Position numbers and translations under genes: made by a program. Positions 16,505-25,840 of a stretch of DNA of 64,000 bases are shown here, in pieces (position 1 is the first letter of the stretch; the number at the start of each line of letters is the position of its first letter). The notes beneath the pieces are model-generated. The model was given only the letters and a program-made list of their open reading frames with translations. It did not search any database and had not been told where the DNA came from. The DNA is taken from the NCBI GenBank assembly GCA_910587995.1, contig CAJUNS010000001.1:1-64000 (forward strand). The letters are read 5' to 3'. Source of the stretch: an uncultured Oscillospiraceae bacterium. Its GTDB lineage: Bacteria > Bacillota_A > Clostridia > Oscillospirales > Acutalibacteraceae.

Positions 16505-18538
16505 TTGGCTTCCCTGTTTGAACTGGATATCGCAAAGCTGCGGGGCGTGGGCGAAAAGCGGGCCAAGCTCTTCCAAAAGCTGGGCGCGCCCACAGTGGGC
16601 GACCTGCTCCGGCTCTACCCCCGGGACTATGTGGACTGGACCGCCCCCCTGCCCATTGCCGGGGCTCCCCTGGACGGGCCTGTGGTTGTCCGGGGGGAGA
16701 TTGTCAGCGGCCCCAGCGAGGTCCGGGCCCGGGGGGGCATGCTCCTGTGCCGGGCCTCCGCCTGGGACGGGGAAACCGAGGTGCAGCTCACCTTTTTTAA
16801 CAACCGCTTTATTTCCCAAATGCTCCGGCCGGGAGAAGCCTACCTGTTCCGGGGCAGGCTCACCCGCAGCGGGGAGCGCTGGGCCATGGCCTCCCCGGCC
16901 TTTGTGGCCCAGGCCAAGGCCCCAGGCCTGGAGCCGGTCTACCCCGCCACCCAGGGGCTCTCCTCCCGGCAGATTGCCGCCGCGGTTCAGGCCGCGCTGA
17001 AGCTTCTGCCGGAAAACATGCGGGACAGCCTGCCCCAGGACCTGCGGGAAAAACACGCCCTGTGCCACCTGGGCTACGCGTTGGAGCGCATCCACCGGCC
17101 CCGGGACCAGGAAGAGTTGGCCGTTGCCCGCCGCCGCCTGGTATTTGAGGAGTTTTTGATTTTGCAGCTGGGGCTGATGCAGATCAAAAGCGGCCGCAGG
17201 GAGGAAAACCTCCACCGGGCCAGCGGCCAATATCCCGAGGACTTCGCCCGGCTGCTGCCCTTCCAGCTCACCGGGGCCCAGCAGCGGGCCATTGCCCAGG
17301 GGGTAAAAGACATGGCCGGGGCCTCCCCTATGAACCGGCTGGTGCAGGGGGATGTGGGCAGCGGCAAAACCGCCGTGGCCGCGGCTCTGTGCTGGGTGGC
17401 CGTGCACAGCGGCTGGCAGGCGGCCCTTATGGCCCCCACAGAGATTTTGGCGGCCCAGCACTACCAGTCCCTCTCCGCCCTGCTGGAGCCCGCCGGAGTG
17501 CGCTGCGCCCTGCTGACCGGCAGCCTTACCCCCAAAGAACACCGGGCCGTACAGCAGGCCATTGCCGCCGGAGAGGTGGACCTGGCCATTGGCACCCATG
17601 CCCTCATCAGCCAAAAGGTCTCTTTTCGCGACTTGGGGCTGGTCATCACCGACGAGCAGCACCGCTTTGGCGTTAACCAGCGGGCCGCCCTGGCCCAAAA
17701 AGGGGCCTCCCCCCACCTGCTGGTCATGAGCGCCACGCCCATTCCCCGCACCCTGGCCCTAATGGCCTATGGCGACCTGGACATCTCCGTGCTGGACGAG
17801 CTGCCGCCGGGCCGCCAGCCGGTGGAGACCTATCTCATCGGCCCGGACAAGCGGGACCGGGCCTTTCAGTATGTGCGCCGGCGTTTGGACGAGGGCCGGC
17901 AGGGGTACTTAATCTGCCCGCTGATTACCGAAGGGGAGACCGGCATGATGAGCCTGGACCAGTATGAGGCCCTGGTCCGCAAGGCCTTTCCCGGAGTCCC
18001 CCTGGAGGTGCTTCACGGCAAGATGAAGCCCGCCCAAAAGGACCGGGCCATGGAGAACTTCGCCCAGGGCGGGGCCCGGCTGCTGGTGGCCACCACTGTG
18101 GTGGAGGTGGGGGTGGACGTACCTAACGCGGCTGTTATGGTCATTGAGAACGCAGAGCGCTACGGCCTCTCCCAGCTGCACCAGCTGCGGGGGCGCATTG
18201 GCCGGGGCGGACACAAGTCCGCCTGCATTCTCATCAACAGCAGCCCAGAGACTTTGGAACGGCTGCGGCTTTTTAAAAGCACCACGGACGGCTTCGCCAT
18301 TGCGGACGCGGACCTGAAGCTGCGGGGGCCGGGGGATTTCTTCGGCCAACGCCAGCACGGCCTGCCTCCCTTAAAAATCGCCGGTATGTGGATGGACATG
18401 GAGCTGCTGCGGGAAGCCCAAAAATGCGCCCGGCGGGTCTTTTATTCCGGCGCCCTGGAGGACGGGGAATACCGGGCCCTGCGGGCGGAAACCCGGCGGT
18501 TGTTCGAAAAAACCGGCGGCGCGCGGGTGGCCCTGTAA
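16505..18538 (+). CDS. recG: ATP-dependent DNA helicase RecG
   Basis: 677 residues from TTG 16505, chosen because AAGGAGG (16491-16497) sits seven bases upstream and the length then matches RecG. Begins with the wedge-domain region LRGVGEKRAKLFQKLG, followed by OB fold, then helicase motifs: Walker A GDVGSGKTAVAAAL, DEQH box ITDEQHRFG, SATPIPRTLAL, and the C-terminal RIGRGGHKSACIL. RecG remodels stalled forks and branched DNA. It is the last gene before a family 1 repeat. Confidence 0.96.
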   Translation: MASLFELDIAKLRGVGEKRAKLFQKLGAPTVGDLLRLYPRDYVDWTAPLPIAGAPLDGPVVVRGEIVSGPSEVRARGGMLLCRASAWDGETEVQLTFFNNRFISQMLRPGEAYLFRGRLTRSGERWAMASPAFVAQAKAPGLEPVYPATQGLSSRQIAAAVQAALKLLPENMRDSLPQDLREKHALCHLGYALERIHRPRDQEELAVARRRLVFEEFLILQLGLMQIKSGRREENLHRASGQYPEDFARLLPFQLTGAQQRAIAQGVKDMAGASPMNRLVQGDVGSGKTAVAAALCWVAVHSGWQAALMAPTEILAAQHYQSLSALLEPAGVRCALLTGSLTPKEHRAVQQAIAAGEVDLAIGTHALISQKVSFRDLGLVITDEQHRFGVNQRAALAQKGASPHLLVMSATPIPRTLALMAYGDLDISVLDELPPGRQPVETYLIGPDKRDRAFQYVRRRLDEGRQGYLICPLITEGETGMMSLDQYEALVRKAFPGVPLEVLHGKMKPAQKDRAMENFAQGGARLLVATTVVEVGVDVPNAAVMVIENAERYGLSQLHQLRGRIGRGGHKSACILINSSPETLERLRLFKSTTDGFAIADADLKLRGPGDFFGQRQHGLPPLKIAGMWMDMELLREAQKCARRVFYSGALEDGEYRALRAETRRLFEKTGGARVAL

Positions 18539-18620
18539 GCTAAAGGGCCCAGGGGCGTCCGGCCTCTGAGACCCAGCCCTGACCCCCGCCCTCTTTTTTT
18601 CAAGAATACCCAACACTAGG

Positions 18621-18704
18621 GAGTGTCCAAACCACAGAGATAATCCTCTGTGTTCCCCCGCCCGTAGGGCGGGGGAACACGAAAAACTCTCCGAAACGGA
18701 CACG
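18621..18704 (-). repeat. Family 1 palindromic repeat
   Basis: Minus orientation copy with ends GAGTGTCCAAACCACAGAG and CTCTCCGAAACGGACACG and a perfect centre hairpin GTTCCCCCGCC/GGCGGGGGAAC. Lies between recG and the GH32 gene. Confidence 0.9.
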
Positions 18705-18758
18705 CCCCAACACTGCACCCTGTTTTTTACCAAACCATTTTGAAAGGAGCCCTGCCCT

Positions 18759-20078
18759 ATGAGTACTCCCGCCCCTCGCGACTTCCGCCCCGCCTTGCAC
18801 TACACCCCCCAGTCCGGGTGGATCAACGACCCCAACGGCCTGGTCTATGCCAAAGGCCAATACCATCTCTTCGCCCAGTATTACCACGAGCCCGTCTGGG
18901 GCCCCATGCACTGGGCCCACGCGGTCAGCCGGGACCTGCTCCACTGGGAGCACCTGCCCATCGCCCTGGCCCCGGATGATTTGGGGGCTGTCTTCTCCGG
19001 CAGCGCGGTTTTTGACCAGAACAACACCAGCGGCCTGGGCCGGGAGGGCCAAGCCCCCCTGGTGGCCCTGTACACCAGCCACGGGGACTTTGAGCAGCAA
19101 AGCCTGGCCTACAGCCTGGATGGCGTTCATTTTGAAAAATACTCCGGCAATCCGGTGATTCCCAACCAGGAGCGGGCGGATTTTCGGGACCCGAAAGTTT
19201 TTTGGAACCCAGTGAAAAGCTGCTGGAGCCTGGTGCTGGCCGCTGGGGACCATGTGGAGTTCTTCGCCTCCCCGGACCTGCTCCACTGGACCAAAACCGG
19301 CCGCTTCGGCCCCCAGGGGAACTACTCGGAGGGCGTGTGGGAGTGCCCGGACCTGTTCCCGCTGGCCGCCCCGGACGGCCGGGAGGTCTGGGTTCTGCTG
19401 CTGAGCAACGGAGGCTGCGAGGCCAACCACGGCTCCCGCACCCAGTACTTTACCGGGTCTTTCAATGGGGAAACCTTTACCGCCGATGGCCGCTTTACCC
19501 AGCCGGAGTTTATTGACAGCGGCTATGACAATTACGCCGGAGTAACCTTTTTCGGCCCGGAGCGGCGGCTGCTGGTGGGCTGGGCCGCCAACTGGGTCTA
19601 TGCCGCCCAAACCCCCACAGGCGTCTACTGCAACCAAATGACCCTGCCCCGGGCCCTGACCCTGGCAGATACCCCCAAGGGCGGCCTCCGGCTGGCCTGC
19701 GCGCCGGTGGAGGGCGGGGCTTTCGGCCCGGCGGTGGAGGCGGGGCCTCTTCCGGGGGAGGTGTTCCACCTGCGGTTCTCCGGCCAGGGGGCCGGTTCTC
19801 TATGCCTGCGCAATGAGCGGGGCGAGGAATTGGCCTTCGGCGTGGACGAGCGAAACCAGGCCTTTGTGGACCGCTCCCGGGCGGGCCTGCGGGACTTTGA
19901 CGAAAACTTCGCCCGGGACTGGTACAGCCGTATGGAAGCGCCCCGGCTCTACGACGGTCCCTGGACGCTGGACCTGTACTTCGACCACTCAATCTGCGAG
20001 CTCTTCCTAGACCAGGGAACCAGGGCCTTCACCTTTACGGTTTACCCCTCCGCCCCCTACACCGTGGCCGCGCCCTAA
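18759..20078 (+). CDS. Glycoside hydrolase family 32 (sucrose-6-phosphate hydrolase/beta-fructosidase)
   Basis: 439 residues. All three GH32 catalytic blocks are present: WINDPNG with nucleophile Asp24, FRDP with stabilising Asp144, and ECPD with acid/base Glu195. A C-terminal beta-sandwich follows. No signal peptide, so the enzyme is cytoplasmic and would act on sucrose, sucrose-6-phosphate or short fructans; the PfkB kinase at 12814 could use the fructose branch, but they are not in one operon. SD GAAAGGAG ends nine bases before the ATG. Confidence 0.93.
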   Translation: MSTPAPRDFRPALHYTPQSGWINDPNGLVYAKGQYHLFAQYYHEPVWGPMHWAHAVSRDLLHWEHLPIALAPDDLGAVFSGSAVFDQNNTSGLGREGQAPLVALYTSHGDFEQQSLAYSLDGVHFEKYSGNPVIPNQERADFRDPKVFWNPVKSCWSLVLAAGDHVEFFASPDLLHWTKTGRFGPQGNYSEGVWECPDLFPLAAPDGREVWVLLLSNGGCEANHGSRTQYFTGSFNGETFTADGRFTQPEFIDSGYDNYAGVTFFGPERRLLVGWAANWVYAAQTPTGVYCNQMTLPRALTLADTPKGGLRLACAPVEGGAFGPAVEAGPLPGEVFHLRFSGQGAGSLCLRNERGEELAFGVDERNQAFVDRSRAGLRDFDENFARDWYSRMEAPRLYDGPWTLDLYFDHSICELFLDQGTRAFTFTVYPSAPYTVAAP

Positions 20079-20218
20079 GGGCCTCTCTGATGAGCGGTTC
20101 ATAAAATCTCCAAAGACGTTCACCCTGTGGGACGCGTTCCAACCGGGCGGGCAGGCCCCCGCTCCCTGTGGTTCCATAACGCTCCTACCTCTAGACATTT
20201 AAAAAGGATTTGTATACT

Positions 20219-20449
20219 ATGAACGAGAAAATCGAAAAAGCTGTCCGGGTGGTTTTAGGGCTGGCACTGGGTGTGTTTATTGGGCGCAGCCTGTGGCTTT
20301 GGCGGGACGTGAGCGCCCGGCCGGAGCTGTACGCGGCCAACTCCGCGCCCTGGTATGCCCCGCTCCTTCTAGAGGGCGGGGTACTGGCCGGGCTGATTTT
20401 AATTGGCATGCTGATTCTATGGCTGCTGGCCCGGAGAAAAGGCAAATGA
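20219..20449 (+). CDS. Small two-helix membrane protein
   Basis: 76 residues from ATG 20219, with AAAAAGGA ending ten bases upstream. Two hydrophobic helices (VRVVLGLALGVFIGRSLWLW and LEGGVLAGLILIGMLILWLL) and a positive tail ARRKGK, so both ends probably face the cytoplasm. No family recognised. The 140 bases before it hold no gene. Confidence 0.65.
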   Translation: MNEKIEKAVRVVLGLALGVFIGRSLWLWRDVSARPELYAANSAPWYAPLLLEGGVLAGLILIGMLILWLLARRKGK

Positions 20450-20550
20450 TTCGCTGGGGAAAATAGGAGCTATCATTCCCCACCCGGCCGACACAAAACG
20501 CCGGCGCAAAAACCATTTCAAACCAGCCACAAAGGGAAAGGAGAATCCTG

Positions 20551-21150
20551 ATGGACCTAAGCAGCTTCGCGTGGACCCGGGAGCCGGAACGCTGGGCTCT
20601 GACCGGGGAGGGCTTGGAGGTGGTAACCCAGCCCCGCACAGACCTGTGGCAGCGGACTTACTATCATTTTCAAAACGACAACGCCCCGGCGTTTCAAATG
20701 GAGACGGAAGAGAAATATTTTAGCTTTGTGGCAAAGGCGGATTTTACGGACAGCCGCCACCGCTTCGATCAGTGCGGCATTGTGATGTATCTGAACAGCG
20801 AAAACTGGCTGAAGGCCTCGGTGGAATATGAGAACGAGGCCTTCCAGCACCTGGGCAGCGTGGTCACCAACCAGGGCTATTCCGACTGGGCCACCACGGC
20901 GATTCCCGCCTCGGTAAAAACCATGTGGTACCGCCTAAGCCGCCGGGAGGACGACTACCGGATTGAATGCGCGGAGGATGGGGTGCGGTTCCGGCAGATG
21001 CGGGTGTGCCATCTGCATGCGGGCAGAGGAAGGGTTCGGTTTGGGGTGTACGCCTGCTCCCCAGAGGATTCCTCCTTCCGGGCGGTCTTCTCGCACCTGG
21101 CCCTGCTGCCCTGCCAATGGCCCGCCCACAACGGCCAGCCGCCGGATTGA
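20551..21150 (+). CDS. DUF1349 domain-containing protein
   Basis: 199 residues. The pattern FSFVAKADFTDSRHRFDQCGIVMY, ENWLKASVEYENEAFQHLGSVVT and FGVYACSPEDSSFRAVFSHL matches DUF1349, a concanavalin-like beta-sandwich also called regulation of enolase 1-like. No signal peptide. Such proteins are thought to bind carbohydrate, but the function is not established. SD AAGGAGAA precedes the ATG. Confidence 0.88.
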   Translation: MDLSSFAWTREPERWALTGEGLEVVTQPRTDLWQRTYYHFQNDNAPAFQMETEEKYFSFVAKADFTDSRHRFDQCGIVMYLNSENWLKASVEYENEAFQHLGSVVTNQGYSDWATTAIPASVKTMWYRLSRREDDYRIECAEDGVRFRQMRVCHLHAGRGRVRFGVYACSPEDSSFRAVFSHLALLPCQWPAHNGQPPD

Positions 21151-21172
21151 GAACCGCAAAGGAGAGAACCCC

Positions 21173-21814
21173 ATGCGTCAAGAGATGCTGACCGAATGGA
21201 TTGCTCAAACATATAACACGGACCCGGAATTCCCTTGGGAATCCTCGCCGGAGAGCATGGTGTTCCGCCACCGGGAAAACGGGAAGTGGTTCGCCCTGGC
21301 GATGGCGGTCCCCCGGGAAAAGCTGGGGCTGCCCGGCGGGGGCCGGGCCTGGGTTCTCAATGTGAAGGTGGATCCGCTGGAGGCCGGCTCCCTGCGGGGG
21401 GAGCCGGGCGTGCTCCCCGCCTACCATATGAACAAGGAGCACTGGGCCACTCTGGTGCTGGAGCAGGTGGACGGGGACCGGCTCAAGCTGCTGCTGGATG
21501 GGAGCTTCCAGCTGACGGGTCCCAAGGGGAAAAAAGGGAAAAACCCTCCGGGGCTCACCTCTATGAAAAACATCGGCAAAGAGCTGGCCCGAAAGCTGGC
21601 CTCGGTGGGCGCGGGCACGCCCCAAGCCCTGCGGGAGATGGGAGCCAAGGAGGCCTTTGCCCGGATGCGGGCCGCCTACCCGAAGGTCTGTCTGGTGCAT
21701 TTGTACGCCCTGGAGGGGGCGGTGGAGGGTGTGGAATACAACGCTCTGCCCCAGGAGGTAAAGGCTGATTTAAAGGCATTCAACGATTCTTTTAAAGAAG
21801 GACGGAGAGCATGA
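21173..21814 (+). CDS. MmcQ/YjbR-like protein fused to a TfoX C-terminal domain
   Basis: 213 residues from ATG 21173 (AAAGGAG nine bases upstream). Residues 1-120 are a YjbR/MmcQ fold (FRHRENGKWFALAM, WVLNVKVDP, AYHMNKEHWATLVLE). After a basic linker GPKGKKGKN, residues 130-205 match the TfoX C-terminal domain (LTSMKNIGKELARKLASVG, LREMGAKEAFARM, VCLVHLYALEGAVEG), a helix-hairpin-helix like DNA-binding unit. A DNA-related role is inferred. Its stop overlaps the next start as ATGA. Confidence 0.85.
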   Translation: MRQEMLTEWIAQTYNTDPEFPWESSPESMVFRHRENGKWFALAMAVPREKLGLPGGGRAWVLNVKVDPLEAGSLRGEPGVLPAYHMNKEHWATLVLEQVDGDRLKLLLDGSFQLTGPKGKKGKNPPGLTSMKNIGKELARKLASVGAGTPQALREMGAKEAFARMRAAYPKVCLVHLYALEGAVEGVEYNALPQEVKADLKAFNDSFKEGRRA

Positions 21815-22383
21815 AACTATATGCCGCGCGCCATGGACAGACCATCTGGAACGCACAGAACCGGATATGCGGACGCACAGAGGTGGAACTGACGGAGAAG
21901 GGAATCGAGCAGGCAAAGATATTGGCTGCCGCTGTGGAAAAACACCCGGTGGACGTCATACTGTCTTCTCCGCTAAAGCGGGCCCGGGACACCAGCCGTA
22001 TCATCGCGGAGCACAACCGGATCCCTATGCTGGTTGAGGACCGGCTGACAGAGCAGAATTACGGAATCTACGAAGGGGTGGACGGAAAAAACCCCGCCTT
22101 TTTGGATCATAAACGGCATTTCGCATACCGGTATCCTCAGGGCGAGTCTATGATGCGGGTGGCATGCCGGGTTTATGGGCTGCTTGACCAAATCAAAGAG
22201 CGGTATAAGGGTAAGAATGTTTTGATTATCTCCCATGGCGGCGTGTGCCGCGTTATCCGCACGTATTTTATCGATATGACGAATGAAGAGTTTTTTCGCT
22301 ACACTTTGGGAAATGGAAAAATAGAAGAATACGAGTGGCCGGGATATCCCAGCCGCGCGGGAGAGGAATGCAGAAAGCCATGA
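21811..22383 (+). CDS. Histidine phosphatase family protein
   Basis: 190 residues. LYAARHGQTIWN carries the RHG phosphohistidine motif, followed by LSSPLKRARDTSRIIAE and, near the end, VLIISHGGVCRVI with the second catalytic histidine. This is the phosphoglycerate mutase-like phosphatase family (cofactor-dependent type, CobC/PhoE-like). Overlaps its neighbours on both sides by four bases, so it is part of an operon with the YjbR-TfoX gene and ruvB. Confidence 0.92.
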   Translation: MKLYAARHGQTIWNAQNRICGRTEVELTEKGIEQAKILAAAVEKHPVDVILSSPLKRARDTSRIIAEHNRIPMLVEDRLTEQNYGIYEGVDGKNPAFLDHKRHFAYRYPQGESMMRVACRVYGLLDQIKERYKGKNVLIISHGGVCRVIRTYFIDMTNEEFFRYTLGNGKIEEYEWPGYPSRAGEECRKP

Positions 22384-23489
22384 TCGAGAAAAGCGGCGGA
22401 AAGGGTCCTGCGGAATACGGCATTGACTGGGACGCGCGGGACCAGGACCTGGACCTGGAAAACCGCCTGACGGACGCCGGGTATATCCCCGGCGACCAGG
22501 AGGTGGAGAACCCCCTGCGCCCCCGAACCTTCGCCGAGTACATCGGCCAGGACAAGGTGAAGGAAAATTTAAAAATATACATTGAGGCGGCCAAGTCCCG
22601 CAAGGAGACCCTGGACCATGTGCTGCTCTACGGCCCGCCGGGCCTGGGCAAAACCACCCTGGCGGGCATTGTGGCCAACGAGATGGGGGTGAACCTGCGC
22701 ATTACCAGCGGCCCGGCCATTGAAAAGCCCGGAGACCTGGCGGCGCTGCTGACCAACCTCTCCCCCGGCGACGTGCTGTTCATCGACGAGGTCCACCGCC
22801 TGCCCCGCACGGTAGAGGAAATTCTCTACCCGGCCATGGAGGACTTCGCCCTGGACATTATCACCGGCAAGGGGCAGATGGCGGCCTCCTACCACCTGCC
22901 CCTGCCCAAGTTCACTTTGGTGGGGGCCACCACCCGGGCGGGGCAGCTTTCCGCCCCCCTGCGGGACCGCTTTGGGGTGGTGCTGCGGCTGGAGCTCTAC
23001 TCCCCCCGGGAGCTGGGGCTCATCGTCCAGCGCAGCGCCCAAATTTTGAAGGCGGAGATTGCGGGGGACGCGGCCCTGGAGCTGGCCTCCCGGTCCCGGG
23101 GCACGCCCCGCATCGCCAACCGGCTGCTCAAGCGGGTGCGGGACTTCGCCGAGGTGATGAGCGGCGGGGTCATCACCCTAAACACCGCCCAGATCGCTTT
23201 GGACCGGATGGAGATCGATGAGCTGGGCCTGGACTTGAGCGACCGGAACATGCTCACGGCTATCATCAAGAACTACGGCGGCGGGCCCGTGGGCCTGGAC
23301 ACCCTGGCCGCGGCCATTGGCGAGGAATCCATTACCATTGAGGACGTAAACGAGCCCTATTTGATGCAGATCGGCTTTTTGACCCGCACGCCCCGGGGGC
23401 GCTGCGTCACGCCCGCCGCTTGCGCCCACTTAGGCCTGCCCCTGCCCTCCCGGCTGCGGGCGGAGGAAGACCCCCAGCTGCGGCTGTAG
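22380..23489 (+). CDS. ruvB: Holliday junction branch migration DNA helicase RuvB
   Basis: 369 residues. ATG 22380 overlaps the previous stop as ATGA and is preceded by GAGAGGAA. RuvB features in order: LRPRTFAEYIGQDKVKENL, Walker A GPPGLGKTTLAGI, Walker B VLFIDEVHRL, the sensor TLVGATTRAGQLSAPLRDRF, and C-terminal winged helix with TPRGRCVTPAAC. It drives branch migration with RuvA. Unusually neither ruvA nor ruvC is beside it. Confidence 0.97.
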   Translation: MIEKSGGKGPAEYGIDWDARDQDLDLENRLTDAGYIPGDQEVENPLRPRTFAEYIGQDKVKENLKIYIEAAKSRKETLDHVLLYGPPGLGKTTLAGIVANEMGVNLRITSGPAIEKPGDLAALLTNLSPGDVLFIDEVHRLPRTVEEILYPAMEDFALDIITGKGQMAASYHLPLPKFTLVGATTRAGQLSAPLRDRFGVVLRLELYSPRELGLIVQRSAQILKAEIAGDAALELASRSRGTPRIANRLLKRVRDFAEVMSGGVITLNTAQIALDRMEIDELGLDLSDRNMLTAIIKNYGGGPVGLDTLAAAIGEESITIEDVNEPYLMQIGFLTRTPRGRCVTPAACAHLGLPLPSRLRAEEDPQLRL

Positions 23490-23635
23490 GCCCGCGTTTA
23501 CGATAAATCGCGGACTGGCTCCCGCCAGGAAGGCTGGGGCCGGAGGCCGCCTGTCTCCTTAAAATGTACCGGGTACTTGAAATTTTTGCCATTTTATATT
23601 AATATAATAACTTGAAACAACAGGAAGGTGGTACC

Positions 23636-24259
23636 ATGATCGACGTCTGCCCAAAGTGCGGCAACGCCGCCTGGGGAAAAAAAGTGGCGGGCAATGTGAT
23701 TTTCTGCCCGGAATGCGGGGCTCAGTGGGAATTTTTAAAGCTGCCCCTCTTTGTGGTTACCGGAGCCAGCGGGGTGGGCAAGACCACCACGGTCCAGGCT
23801 CTGCAAAGAACCGCCCGGGACTTTGTGTGTATGGACGCGGACTTTTTTTACAATATCATGCCCCACGAGACCGAGGACGACTACATGGCCCAAAACGAGC
23901 AGATGGCCCTGTTCAGCCGGAACATCATGCAGTGCGGCAAGCCGGTGGTGTGGGCCCGGGCGGGGAACCTGGGCATGCTGGACCAGGGCTACGGCCCCCG
24001 GTTTTTCAGCGGCATTTTCGTGCTGGCCCTGACCTGCTCCGAGGAAGAGCTCCGGCGGCGGATGACCCAGGGCCGGGGCATTACGGACGAGGGATGGATT
24101 CAGAGCTCCGTGGACTACAACCGCTGGTTCCAAGAGCATGAGTACGCCCGGGGCGTGCGGTTCCAGCGGTTGGACATAGGCGGGCTTTCCCCAGAAGAAG
24201 CGGCCCGGGCCGTGGAGCAGTGGATGCGGGAAAAGCAAAAGACAGGAGAAAAGGCGTAA
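23636..24259 (+). CDS. Zinc-ribbon protein with nucleoside-kinase-like P-loop domain
   Basis: 207 residues from ATG 23636 (AGGAAGGTGGT upstream). A four-cysteine ribbon (CPKCGN...FCPECG, residues 5-29) precedes a P-loop NTPase: Walker A VTGASGVGKTTTVQAL and a shikimate/gluconate-kinase-like layout with CMDADFFYNI and LTCSEEELRRRM. Probably a small-molecule or nucleic-acid kinase; the substrate is unknown. AT-rich DNA with TATAAT-like sequence at 23603 suggests its own promoter. Confidence 0.75.
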   Translation: MIDVCPKCGNAAWGKKVAGNVIFCPECGAQWEFLKLPLFVVTGASGVGKTTTVQALQRTARDFVCMDADFFYNIMPHETEDDYMAQNEQMALFSRNIMQCGKPVVWARAGNLGMLDQGYGPRFFSGIFVLALTCSEEELRRRMTQGRGITDEGWIQSSVDYNRWFQEHEYARGVRFQRLDIGGLSPEEAARAVEQWMREKQKTGEKA

Positions 24260-24300
24260 CATAGGGGGCCGGGAGGAATCCTTCCCCCCTGCCTCCCGGA

Positions 24301-24334
24301 GAGGCGTCGCCTCTTTTGAACCTCGTTAACTATA
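24301..24334 (+). repeat. Family 2 repeat, right-end fragment
   Basis: GAGGCGTCGCCTCTTTTGAA followed by CCTCGTTAACTATA matches the last ~34 bases of the 115-bp repeat, including the TATA end. It lies 72 bases upstream of glmM. Confidence 0.7.
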
Positions 24335-24405
24335 AAAACAAGAATAGCTTGGGACGCAGACAGATAGAATATAGAAAGAAAATCTTAGAACAGGAAGGTG
24401 TTTTT

Positions 24406-25758
24406 ATGGGACGGCTTTTTGGAACAGACGGAATCAGAGGCATTGCCAACAAGGACTTGACCTGCGAGCTGGCCACCCAGCTGGGCCGGGCGGCGGCACA
24501 GGTGCTGACAAATAAATCCAACCGGCACCCCCGGGTTCTCATCGGCAAGGACACCCGGCTCTCCTCGGATATGCTGGAGAATGCCATGGCCGCCGGGCTT
24601 TGCAGCATTGGGGCCAGCGTAGTGACTTTGGGCGTGGTGCCCACCCCGGCAGTGGCCTATCTGGTGGAGAAGTACAAGGCGGACGCGGGGGTGATGATTT
24701 CCGCCTCCCACAACTCCTTTGAGTATAACGGCATTAAGATTTTCTCCGGGGACGGCTTCAAGCTGCCGGACGATTTGGAGGAGCGGATTGAGGACATTAT
24801 TTTGGGCAAGACGGACATCTCCGGCCAGCTGCCTGTGGACGAGGGCCTGGGCACGGTCACCCACGCGGACAGCGCGGTGCGGGACTATATCGAGCACGTC
24901 AAGAGCACCGTGCACTTTGCCCTGGACGGCATGAAGCTGGCCATTGACTGCGCCAACGGCTCGGCCAGCGCCACGGCGGAGACCCTGTTTACCGAACTGG
25001 GGGCAGAGGTCACCATGCTGAACCAGAGCCCGGACGGGATCAACGTAAACGACAACTGCGGCTCCACCCACATGGAGGGGCTGATTGAATATGTGCGCTC
25101 CCACGACCTGGACGCGGGCGTGGCCTTTGACGGGGACGCGGACCGGTGCCTGATGGTGGACGAGGCGGGCAATTTTGTGGACGGGGACTTTATCATGGCC
25201 ATCTGCGCCCTGGACATGAAGAGCCGGGGCAAGCTGAACAAGAACACCGTGGTGGGCACCATCATGACCAACCTGGGCTTCCAGAAGTTCTGCGAAGAAA
25301 ACGGCATGCGGTTCGAGGCCACCAAGGTGGGCGACCGCTATGTGCTGGAGCAGATGCGCCTAGAGGGGTACAGCTTTGGCGGCGAGCAGAGCGGCCATGT
25401 CATCTTCCGGGACTTTGCCACCACCGGCGACGGGCAGCTTACTGCCTGCCAGCTGCTGAGCCTTATACACCGGCGAGATGGGAAGCTCTCCTCTTTGGCC
25501 ACAGCCATGCAGCGGTATCCTCAGACTATGGTGAACATCCAGGTCACCCCAGAGGGCAAGCTGGCCTTCTACACGGACCAGCGGGTGCGCGGGGTGATTG
25601 AAAAGGTGAGCAATACCCTAGGCGGCGAGGGGCGTATCATTGTGCGGCCCAGCGGCACCGAGCCCCTGCTGCGGGTCATGGTTGAGGGCCGGGACCAGGA
25701 GCAGATTCAGGCCCTGGCAGAGGAAGTGGCTCAGGTGATCCGGGAAGAACTGTGCTGA
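24406..25758 (+). CDS. glmM: Phosphoglucosamine mutase
   Basis: 450 residues from ATG 24406 (AGGAAGGTG upstream), the standard GlmM length. MGRLFGTDGIRGIAN at the start, phosphoserine loop MISASHNSFEYNGIK, metal loop AFDGDADRCLMVDE, sugar loop GGEQSGHVIF and phosphate-binding RPSGTEPLLRVMVEG are all present. It converts glucosamine-6-phosphate to glucosamine-1-phosphate for UDP-GlcNAc and peptidoglycan. glmS is not adjacent. Confidence 0.97.
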   Translation: MGRLFGTDGIRGIANKDLTCELATQLGRAAAQVLTNKSNRHPRVLIGKDTRLSSDMLENAMAAGLCSIGASVVTLGVVPTPAVAYLVEKYKADAGVMISASHNSFEYNGIKIFSGDGFKLPDDLEERIEDIILGKTDISGQLPVDEGLGTVTHADSAVRDYIEHVKSTVHFALDGMKLAIDCANGSASATAETLFTELGAEVTMLNQSPDGINVNDNCGSTHMEGLIEYVRSHDLDAGVAFDGDADRCLMVDEAGNFVDGDFIMAICALDMKSRGKLNKNTVVGTIMTNLGFQKFCEENGMRFEATKVGDRYVLEQMRLEGYSFGGEQSGHVIFRDFATTGDGQLTACQLLSLIHRRDGKLSSLATAMQRYPQTMVNIQVTPEGKLAFYTDQRVRGVIEKVSNTLGGEGRIIVRPSGTEPLLRVMVEGRDQEQIQALAEEVAQVIREELC

Positions 25759-25840
25759 AGCGCGTTTTCCACTGCGCTCGGAAACAGAGCGACGGATAGA
25801 ATCAGAAACTCCCGGAAACTGCCGAGAGGAATATAAAAAT

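Noticed and set aside
24241..24405. glmS-type ribozyme ahead of glmM
   Set aside because: The gene is the mutase, not glmS, and the short leader shows only a family 2 fragment.
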